NCBI RefSeq assembly: GCF_000090795.2
Contig: NW_003546372.1
Span: 1 to 31,264 of the forward strand
Direction: 5' to 3'
Length of the DNA stretch: 31,264 nt
Source of the DNA: Amphimedon queenslandica
Lineage: Eukaryota; Porifera; Demospongiae; Haplosclerida; Niphatidae
Each line of letters begins with the position of its first letter. The first letter of the stretch is position 1. The translations under genes and the position numbers were made by a program. The notes beneath the pieces are model-generated. The model was not told the DNA's origin. It did no database searches and worked only from the letters and a program-made list of their open reading frames with translations. This document shows, piece by piece, positions 24,114-31,264 of this stretch.

Positions 24114-27100
24114 TTATTTAAACTCATTCAGAGTACAGCTCCTAGTGTTCCTAATTGAAGGATTCTTCATTAGCATGTAGGCTAAATGCCATCGATTGAA
24201 AGCTCTCTGTGACACTCTTGGCCTTGATCCTAGGATTAAATGATAAATAAATATATAGCTGCTATAAAGATTTCTTACCTCCAAACAAGTCATACACAGT
24301 AGCTGAAACTATTGTACTAGAATGACCTTGCTTTGCCTCTGAATAACTCTCCAGCTCTTCAATGCTGCCTCCATTTATTTCAACTGTCACAGATCGTCGA
24401 TTTTCACCACTCTCCTGAGCTTGTAGGTAATTGAATTTCTCTTTATGTTGTCCGTTTCTATTTCGTTCTTTGACACTTTCTGACAATATATCAACAAAGA
24501 CATGAACAATAGCATTGTTCTGTATCAACTCCAACTGTATAAAGCCCAAGTACGTCAAATGGCCTATACGAAGGAGACTACACAGTCAGTGACATTACTT
24601 CATTTATTCTACCTTTATCTAAATTTGGTTTCTTCATTCCAGATATATCAAGTCTTGGTGCTAAGACCAATCCCTGTCCAGCTGCAAAGACCATACGTCC
24701 AATGGAAGAGCCCAAGCCGAGTAGTCCATTATAGCAATACAATAGATAACTAGTAATGTGGTATAGACGCCTGGAGGAAAGAAATGGAGGGAGCTGGATG
24801 AAGAGTATTTGGAGCTAGTATGAAGGACTTGCTTGTTAGTAAGGATGATCTGTTCTTTTCCTTTTTCTTCAACAAACACAAACTTACATGTCACGTTTAT
24901 CAGAACTTGAATAAAAATATTGATGATTATTGTTAAACTATAGGAAGTATGAGAGATCAAGGATTCAGTACTGACTGTGAAGAAGGGTTTCCCACAAAGC
25001 ATACTTCAGGCAAGCACTACATGTATATAAAATTCATAAAATTTTTTTTAGTTTAAACTTGCTAGATCTACATGACATAAAATATCTCTCCTAGAAATTA
25101 TTGGCAAAATAAATTATGGTAGGCCTGATTATGGCCAAAGAGCCTGTACATAGTGTAGTGACTTTGGCCCGATTTTAAATTAAGTAACTTCAAAAATTTG
25201 TAAAAATTCAATTTTGGTCATAATGAGCTCAAACTTGCTACACTACATAAAAACATATATATGCATGAGGAAAAATTATAAAAACGGAGAATTATTTCCT
25301 TATTGTTTTTGGCAAAATTTGGCCAAAGACTGGACTTTGGCCCAATTTTGAGTAACTTAAAAATTAGTAAAAAATCTAACTTTGGTCAAAATCACCTCAA
25401 ACTTGCTATACTACATGAGCACTATGCTAAAATCCTGTGAGAAACCTGCTATGAACATACATAATTGAGCTAATGATGAGTAGAACTGCTGCATATGCAT
25501 ACACAAATGCAAACACAACTGCTAAAAGGAGTACACCAAACAGCCAAACTGTAAGAGCATATAGCATCCAACCTATTTAAAAATAATATCACAACATACT
25601 CTTCCTATTGTAGTGCTATATGTACCTAGCACAATGTACCCGATTTGATAGCCAGGATATTTTATAGTAGACGCCTAAGGAGGCAAGATAACAAATAAAT
25701 GCGACAGTTTTGTTTAGCGCATACTATGATAAATGATGGAGAGAATTCGACACCTTTTGGTATAAAGCTTTTATCCCCTTTGAATCCCTGGAGCAAATGA
25801 GTCCTAAAACAAAGAGAACATAACTCACTGTCCCTCAATTCCTTTCTCTCTTTTGTACCTTGCATTCTTCAAAATAGGCAGCAACTGAAGTAGAGAAAAT
25901 GGAAAGGCAATGAATGGGCCCATTATTAAAAATACTACAAGTGTATAGCAATAAAATATGTACATAGCTTTATAGATAATATATTTACCAGAAAATCCAA
26001 TAATAATATCTTGTCTATATTCAAGAAAATCACACAGTAGAGTGTTATTAGTGCTATCCATGATGCTGGTAGGATCATTGCAGCTGTTGTTAGCAATGGT
26101 GTCCAATCTCATGAGAATATTGTCAGTGATTGTTAAGAATTGTGTGATGAGCAAAAACGAAAGCTGTTAAAAAGGTAAATACAAGACTAAGCAATACATG
26201 AATGATACCTCAAACAGTACAATGGAAGCTCCACCCAATGATACTATAAGTCTCAGAGGATATGCAAATCCTTAACAATTTGTCATTCTAAAGGTATCAT
26301 TAATGATGTTACCTGGTCGATTAGTGTAAATTTTATTCTTTATTTTATGTAATACTCCACTTCTCATAGCCAGATCCTTCCTATTACTGTATTACAGTTA
26401 GTATGGGTAGTGTTCTCCTCTCTCTCATTCCCTTACTTTCTCTTTCATATTCCCTCTCTCTGTCTCTCTCTCTTTCTCTTCCTTCTCTCTCTCTCTTACT
26501 GTTACTCACTCAAGTGTCTTCTCTTTGTTTAATAAAAACTTTAAATATTTGTAGCTGTTAAAGTGAAGGGTTGGATGAGACTGAATCTATTGAAGGCATC
26601 ACGATTATTATAATAAATTTGATTTTATTTCATTAAAACTCACCCAGCTGCTCTGTCCTTTAATTTTTTTCCAAATTTCCTTCACGAGTGACACCACATA
26701 CCAGATCAGTACACCAGCAAGACAGAGTATCACTGGTGTGATACCAACCACAGTTGTTGATATCTAATAAATTGAATTTCTTGTAAGTTTTACTATATAT
26801 AATATAATTATTTTTTCTGCCTCTCTCATTAAAATACCTCGGGTGTGTCAACCGTAATTTCTGTTGAAAAATAAAGGCAACCTAGCCTAAAGGAGTGCAC
26901 CCACAATGCGTACCACACAATCCTGCAATAATCAATAATAACACGATCTGACTATGATGATACTTGCAATAATCCTGTATAGAGAGACCCTATTGTATAG
27001 CCAATGATTGGTATCACAGTAGCTGAACACGTGACTGATGGTAGGAACAGGAAGGCAGCATACACGATCCATCCCAATCGAACAACAGCTGTCAAAAAAT

Positions 27101-27855
27101 GAATGAATTTACATGTACATGTAGCCAAGACATTTAGCTATAAAGCCATTGCAATAGAATTATAGTTTCCTGTGTCATGAGCAGGTGGTGCAATTAACTG
27201 TTATGATAGATCATGGAGTAATGTATTTGGTTTATTAATATTTTATGCAAAACCGCCACATTAACAGGAAACATGGCACCACGCGGACGGAAAACTATAA
27301 ATCATATTGCAGCAGCCTAACTAACCAGATATTATTTGACTAACAGTGTTGCTGCGGTCAGTAAACAGGACTGGCTGGAGTATTGTGTTTTGCACTACAT
27401 GCCCAGAGAGTGCCATTAATGTTAGTGTTAGTACTAGCCTACTGGGATGACCGGTCAAAAAATCCAAAGGCCTAAAATCATTCCACAAACAGAAGTATTA
27501 TGCCATAATGCTATTTCAGTAATAATTTGTATGTAGATAATTATTATCGATTGTCTTTCAATTTTTGATTATTTGTAGACTCAAGCTTACGGGAATAGTC
27601 CAGGGGTTCCACAGCAGCAGTTCTTTTTCAAACGTCTTCTCCTATTCAGGAAAGAGAAGAACACGAACACCGCCAACTGAGAACGGGAAAATAAATATTA
27701 AAAATAATATTAATAATCTTACTCCAACAAAAATGAGCCCAAAACTAATCCAAAGGACAGTACCATCCCAACCAGCACAGCTTGTTCCTCTGTGCAAGTA
27801 AACAATAACATAAATCAGAGCATTAATCAATCGCTATGAGTTCTCACCTTGTCAT
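24114..27855 (-). CDS. STRA6-like multipass membrane receptor (retinoid uptake family)
   Basis: Nineteen exons on the - strand: 27855-27848, 27789-27723, 27676-27591, 27471-27326, 27088-26968, 26922-26838, 26763-26644, 26586-26510, 26380-26313, 26270-26209, 26163-25989, 25967-25859, 25803-25725, 25674-25626, 25572-25461, 25003-24829, 24793-24613, 24563-24279, 24229-24114 (2121 nt, 706 aa; human STRA6 667). Matches to STRA6 in order: basic loop then P-G-L-F-P-P-L-D-F-L-T-G; S-Y-K-Y-L-K-F-L-L; I-Y-T-N-R-P-G-F; R-L-I-V-S-L-G; Y-P-G-Y-Q-I; E-Q-I-I-L-T-N; L-D-K-G-H-L-T-Y-L-G-F; and C-terminal R-W-H-L-A-Y-M-L-M-K-N-P-S. STRA6 takes up retinol from a carrier protein; ligand here unknown. Exon 1 is 8 nt (ATG plus five bases). 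Intron 5 has a GC donor. The exon 16/17 junction (35-bp intron) is the weakest point. Confidence 0.85.
24984..25447. mobile_element. TIR-bounded unit-array element in STRA6-like intron 15
   Basis: Left end AGGGTTTCCCACAAAGCATA (24984-25003), right end the complement of AGGTTTCTCACAGGATTTT (25429-25447), 464 bp. Inside are three diverged units with AAACTTGCTA landmarks near 25055, 25231 and 25399, plus TTTTTGGCAAAATTTGGCCA. Both end types and the orientation match the ECSIT element. Non-coding. The left end overlaps the first 20 nt of exon 16 in the gene model. Confidence 0.75.
26437..26503. repeat. CT-rich microsatellite in STRA6-like intron 8
   Basis: Imperfect (CT)n with TTTC interruptions. 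On the gene's strand it is GA-rich, so it is not the acceptor pyrimidine tract. Confidence 0.7.
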
Positions 27856-27949
27856 TTTTTATCTTTGCAGTTTTAGTAGGCGTGGCTTTATATCTAATTA
27901 CCTAATTAATTATTCTACTGAATTAATGAGCCCCACCCAACTTTAGCAG
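27856..27949. promoter_or_regulatory. Bidirectional promoter, STRA6-like / P1
   Basis: 94 bp between divergent start codons, with AGGCGTGGC at 27878-27886. A diverged copy of the region, including the STRA6-like exon 1 and donor, recurs at 29787-29904 upstream of P2. Confidence 0.5.
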
Positions 27950-28723
27950 ATGAAGTGGCTTGCTGTTTATTGGATTTTTCTTTCTCTGGGATCTGGATAT
28001 TTAGAATGTCTTGATTCAGGATCAGGATCAGGATCAGGATCTGGTGATAATGCAATAGACAGTAGTATGTTGTGTGTCACAAATATAAGCCCAATTGAGC
28101 AAGATCCTACCAGTGTCACATTACCAACTGATATCACATTGTCAATTGATATCACATCAACAACTGATATCACATTGTCAATTGATATCACATCAACAAC
28201 TGATATCACATCAACAACTGATATCACATCGGTAACCAATGTCAGTATCACATCAAATGTCAATATCACACCAACTATGACTATGAGCATCAGTGTCACA
28301 TCAACAAACAATTTCAATGTCAGATCAACAACTCATGACAATGTTAATATTGCATTAACCAGTGTCATATCAATGGATTGTTGGTGTGTCTCTGATGCAC
28401 CATCAACTGTTACTGTCACACAGACTATTACTGCATTTCCATTGCCTCTTGAGGCTACCATTGTTACAGGTGCTAGCAGTGGTGTACTTCTGGCATTATT
28501 GATGATCATTGTAGTGATTTTACTGATTGTTATCATTTCTTGTCTGTGAGTTGTGCAGCTTCTTGACATTATATCAAGTGAGATTTATATTTTTAGGAGC
28601 AAAAGGTCCAAAAAGAAGAAAGCGATGATTTTTCCAAGTGACAGAGCATTGGAAAGCATTAGATTAAAAGATGCACTTTCACTGCAAAGCTATGATCATA
28701 CTAATGAGCTAGCAGACTGGTGA
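27950..28723 (+). CDS. P1: Ser-Gly/Thr-rich type I membrane protein
   Basis: Two exons, 27950-28545 and 28597-28723 (723 nt, 240 aa). Signal peptide ~1-20 (M-K-W-L-A-V-Y-W-I-F-L-S-L), then D-S-G-S-G-S-G-S-G-S-G-D, an acidic-flanked Ser-Gly run like glycosaminoglycan attachment sites of syndecans and serglycin. Next a Thr/Ser/Ile stalk with repeats of D-I-T-S-T-T (nucleotides ~28118-28260) and N-glycosylation sites, a C-W-C motif, T-V-T-V-T-Q-T-I-T-A-F-P-L-P, a membrane span (~172-198), a basic stop-transfer S-K-R-S-K-K-K-K and a ~35-residue tail ending E-L-A-D-W. The last part is nearly identical in P2. No catalytic domain. A surface mucin or proteoglycan core is the best reading; no family recognised. 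Confidence 0.8.
28118..28260 (+). repeat. 18-bp coding repeats in the P1 stalk
   Basis: Runs of two alternating 18-bp motifs, TCAACAACTGATATCACA and TTGTCAATTGATATCACA, encoding D-I-T-S-T-T and D-I-T-L-S-I. Absent from the paralogue P2. Confidence 0.85.
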
Positions 28724-29024
28724 TAATGCTTAATTTTTACATTTTCCCATATTTTTGTGAATCATTTATATTCATTCTGTACATGTTAATTTTAAAATAT
28801 TGTGAGAAAATATATCTGCATACATGCCACTGTTGCTCAGTTCTATCATTCATTCTGCTGAAGAGTTAGCTCATATGCAGTACTCTCCACCTTTATATCA
28901 AAAAATTTCAGGGAGCTACTTCTTGTACTCTACCTATAATCTACTGCTAAACCTTGGTCAAGGTAATATTCAGGATCAGGAGACAACATAACTATTGAGG
29001 AAAGTGAGTTAAGGAGAGGTTTCC

Positions 29025-29605
29025 TAGTCTCGCCCCGCCCCTTCGCTACCTACAGAGGAAGGGTCTGGAGCTGGAGACACTCATGCATGGTAAAAATGTG
29101 TGCAAAGAAGTCCACGTGGTTGGCTCTACATCATGTGACAGAGGAGACCAGATCAGTCAAAACAGCTGAAAAAGATGCTTTGCAGCTGAAAAAAGACAAG
29201 GATAAAGCCTCTTGGACATCTCTTGCAGATTTGAGAGCAGTAGCTCTTTACAGAGCGCCATAATAGTTACTTTTTATTGATGACGTTTAATGTAAACATG
29301 TGACAGTACTATTACGTCATAAGTGCGATGGCGTCGTTGTAGTAAGCAGCATGATAATGCTGCTCTTTAACTTTGAGAAAGAAGTCCAGGGAGTGTTACA
29401 GGCTCCTTCCTTCCTTTATTTGGTCCTCATTCTTCTTCTTTTGTCTTAAACAGAGCTCTTCGGTCACATGACTTCTTGTCCTACACGTGGTTCGAGCAAT
29501 CTGATTGGGACGTGGATTTCTCTGCATGAGCACAAGTTTAGACTAGCATGCAGTGTCTCCAGACCCTTCCTCCGTCGTAGGTAGCGAAGGGGCGGGGCGA
29601 GACTA
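29025..29605. mobile_element. Non-autonomous TIR transposon, 581 bp, 9-bp target duplication
   Basis: Ends begin TAGTCTCGCCCCGCCCC and read inward as ~60-bp imperfect inverted repeats (shared CTTCGCTACCTAC and GGAAGGGTCTGGAG blocks). Flanked by the direct repeat GAGGTTTCC at 29016-29024 and 29606-29614. Paralogue Q2 has the uninterrupted site. Interior has no transposase ORF. A 9-bp duplication and long inverted ends suggest a Mutator-like (MULE) relative; an 8-bp reading would suggest hAT. Confidence 0.85.
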
Positions 29606-29635
29606 GAGGTTTCCATGACTATAATAATAATAATC

Positions 29636-29674
29636 ATAATTGTTCCATGCCATTTAATGGCATGGAACAATTAT
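29636..29674. repeat. Perfect 18-bp hairpin with 3-nt loop
   Basis: Arms ATAATTGTTCCATGCCAT (29636-29653) and its exact complement (29657-29674) around TTA. The sequence after it (to ~29701) is the reverse complement of the corresponding Q2 stretch (from ~30830), so this is the edge of a micro-inversion. Confidence 0.9.
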
Positions 29675-29904
29675 GTTTCAGTTTTCATTGTGTAGTAAGA
29701 CAACTACCGTCATTCCAACTATTATTATACCTCCAGCATATTTTATAAGATTTATAGCTATCATAGTAGCAAACACTATAGATAAACCTTGTCATTTTTA
29801 TCTATGCTGCGCTGTTGTAAATAGTGGGCGTGGCTTACAGCTTATTACTACAGTCTAATTAGTCTAGGTTATCTGAATTAATGAGCCCCACTCAACTTTA
29901 GCAG

Positions 29905-30434
29905 ATGAAGTGGCTTGCTGTTTATTGGATTTTTCTTTCTCTGGGATCTGCATATTTAGAATCTTTCGACTCAGGATCAGGATCTGGTGATAATGGAACA
30001 GAAGTGTGTTGTGTTTTGTAAGCATAAATGTACTATTTTATCTCATAACAGGCACCAACACCAACAGTTTGTCGGTGTGTCTCTGGTGGTAATAATACAA
30101 TCATCAACCTTGCACCAACCATAACTGTCACTGTCACACAGACCATTACTGCATTTCCATTGCCTCTTGAGGCTACCATTGTCATTGGTGCTGGCAGTGG
30201 TGTAGTTCTGGCATTATTGATGATCATTTTAGTGATTGTTGTAATTTTATGTTTGTAAGTTACACAAAACTTCTTCACATTATATGAAGTGAGATCTGTA
30301 TTTTTAGTAGCAAAAGGTCAAAAAAGAAGAAAGCGGCCATCTTTCCAAGTGACAGAGCATTGGAAAACATTAGATTAAATGATGCAATTTCCCTCCAAAG
30401 CTATGATGATACTGATGAGCTAACCGACTGGTGA
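29905..30434 (+). CDS. P2: Ser-Gly type I membrane protein, paralogue of P1
   Basis: Three exons, 29905-30003, 30052-30254, 30308-30434 (429 nt, 142 aa). Signal peptide almost identical to P1, then F-D-S-G-S-G-S-G-D-N, a short stalk with C-R-C-V, T-V-T-V-T-Q-T-I-T-A-F-P-L-P-L-E-A-T-I-V, a membrane span, S-K-R-S-K-K-K-K and a tail ending E-L-T-D-W. It lacks the Thr-rich repeat stalk of P1 and is 98 residues shorter. The first donor is uncertain: GAA|GTGTGT keeps the frame, whereas the stronger-looking GTAAGC 11 bases on would break it unless another acceptor is used. A GGGCGTGGC box lies at 29826-29834. Confidence 0.7.
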
Positions 30435-30629
30435 TGATGTTTAATTTTTACATTTTCCCATATTTTTGTGAATCATTTATATTTTGTACATGTTAATTTT
30501 GAAATATTGTGAGAAAAACATCCGCATACATGCCACTGTTGCTCAGCTCTATCATTCATTCTGCTTAAGAGTTAGCATCATAACTATTATTTCCTCTTGA
30601 GTGTGCATTGATGAATAAATCTAGCTCAT
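30435..30629. other. Spacer between P2 and Q2
   Basis: Aligns with 28724-28874 between P1 and Q1 (shared TTTTACATTTTCCCATATTT and GCCACTGTTGCTCAG blocks), with ~40 extra bases near 30578-30620. Holds the P2 3' UTR and the Q2 promoter. Confidence 0.5.
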
Positions 30630-31184
30630 ATGAAGTACTCTCCACCTACTTATATCATGAAAAATTTCAGGGAGCTACTTCTTGTACTATCTATACTGCT
30701 AAACCTTGGTCAAGGTAACAATAATTTATATTCAGGATCAGGAGACAATATAACTATTGAGGAAAGTCAGCTAAGAAGAGTTTCCATGACTAATAATCAT
30801 AATTGTTCCATTATTTGTATATAGGTAGTTCTTACTACACAATGGAAACTGAAACATCAGTTATCCCGACAACGACCGTCACTCCAACTACTATTATACC
30901 TCCAGCATATTTTATAAGATTTATAGCTATCATAGTAATAAACACCATAATAGCTATGGTAATGTTGACTATTCCCCTCTTAATCTGCCTGTAAGTTGGC
31001 TTTATGCATGGATTCTACTAAACCCTGTGTACAATCATGATTTTACAGGTTCTGCAAAAGGAAAATGAAAAAGAAAGCAGTGGTTGTACCAAATCCAGAG
31101 GGATCTAATTCACTGACAGGTGCAGAGGAAAGATCATTGGCTGAATACTTGACAAAGCCAGAAAATGAAGTGGCAACAAACTGA
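30630..31184 (+). CDS. Q2: Ser-Gly type I membrane protein, second family
   Basis: Three exons, 30630-30765, 30825-30990, 31049-31184 (438 nt, 145 aa). Signal peptide from ATG 30630 or the in-frame Met at codon 10 (M-K-N-F-R-E-L-L-L-V-L-S-I-L-L), then L-Y-S-G-S-G-D-N-I-T, a Thr/Pro stalk, a membrane span (~70-100, Y-F-I-R-F-I-A-I-I-V ... I-C-L), basic C-K-R-K-M-K-K-K and a ~35-residue tail ending E-V-A-T-N. Same plan and gene structure as P1/P2 but different sequence outside the Ser-Gly motif. The first donor (A|GTCAGC) is weak but is GTGAGT at the same place in Q1. AATAAA at 31209-31214. Function unknown. Confidence 0.75.
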
Positions 31185-31264
31185 CATAGTGCAAGATTTC
31201 AAAAACAAAATAAACAACAACTCTTGTTATGGGCATTTTTAAAATTTAGTTTATAGAGTTTTAT

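Larger units (their letters stand above)
28875..29781 (+). pseudogene. Q1: broken copy of Q2
   Basis: Aligns with Q2 (30630-31184) but is disabled four ways. The first exon (28875-29003) has deletions that shift the frame, giving a stop after G-N-I-Q-D-Q-E-T-T. A 581-bp transposon sits in intron 1 just after the conserved donor GTGAGT (29004). The start of exon 2 is inverted (see hairpin at 29636-29674). The homology stops near 29781 in the membrane-span codons and joins a copy of the STRA6-like 5' end, so exon 3 is missing. Confidence 0.8.

Noticed and set aside
24974-24974. STRA6-like exon 16 starting at 24974 (CACAG acceptor)
   Set aside because: It needs a phase-1 donor, and the only one in exon 15 would remove a membrane segment; the acceptor at 25004 fits the GTATGT donor.
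28875-29010. Q1 as a functional short protein
   Set aside because: The frame is shifted in the signal peptide region, stops early and the rest is inverted, interrupted or missing.
29025-29605. A gene in the GC-rich segment
   Set aside because: Ends are inverted repeats with a target duplication and no ORF of useful length lies inside.

Overview
The window reads as a compact, AT-rich eukaryotic genome. Nearly every gene has many introns of about 45-60 bp with GT..AG ends, neighbours are tens to hundreds of bases apart, and the gene set is animal: ECSIT, histone H3.3, copine, ZNF598, synaptogyrin, TRMT1 and a STRA6-type retinoid receptor. The mix of conserved animal genes with lineage-specific tandem receptor families and no neuronal or muscle genes beyond synaptogyrin fits a demosponge (Amphimedon-like). 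That assignment is an inference. All exon models were assembled by hand from splice signals, reading phase and family similarity; each complete model sums to a whole number of codons.

Layout. (1) 1-6151: tandem array of secreted-head, cysteine-rich/EGF-like, single-pass membrane proteins: the 3' end of copy A, complete copy B (683-2792) and complete copy C (3157-6151), duplicated together with their upstream spacers. (2) 6422-9912: two intronless paralogous 7TM receptors on the + strand, with a short-chain dehydrogenase between them on the - strand. (3) 9944-13162: ECSIT (-) and histone H3.3 (+) diverge from one CCAAT-box promoter. (4) 13163-14344: gene-poor spacer. (5) 14345-17713: copine with an added C-terminal tail of about twenty Pro/Gly/Gln/Tyr decapeptides. 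(6) 17827-19867: ZNF598-type ribosome-quality-control E3 ligase (-). (7) 20127-21096 synaptogyrin (-) and 21226-24056 TRMT1 (+), divergent. (8) 24114-27855: 19-exon STRA6-like receptor (-). (9) 27950-31184: a small cluster of Ser-Gly-dipeptide, Thr-rich, type I membrane proteins: P1, Q1 (pseudogene), P2, Q2.

Mobile and repeated DNA explains most of the long introns. A family of units of roughly 160-190 bp appears in introns of copy C, ECSIT, TRMT1 and STRA6-like. In ECSIT and STRA6-like the unit arrays are bounded by the same terminal inverted repeat (AGGGTTTCCCACA), and in STRA6-like one terminal repeat appears to supply the splice acceptor and some codons. A separate 581-bp element with ~60-bp inverted ends and a 9-bp target duplication sits in pseudogene Q1, which also carries a micro-inversion with a perfect 39-nt hairpin.

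No single operon-like system is present. The most unusual items are the Ser-Gly membrane-protein cluster (possible proteoglycan cores), the copine tail kept by synonymous-only drift, the unit-array transposons in introns, and the recurrent GGGCGTGG promoter box.
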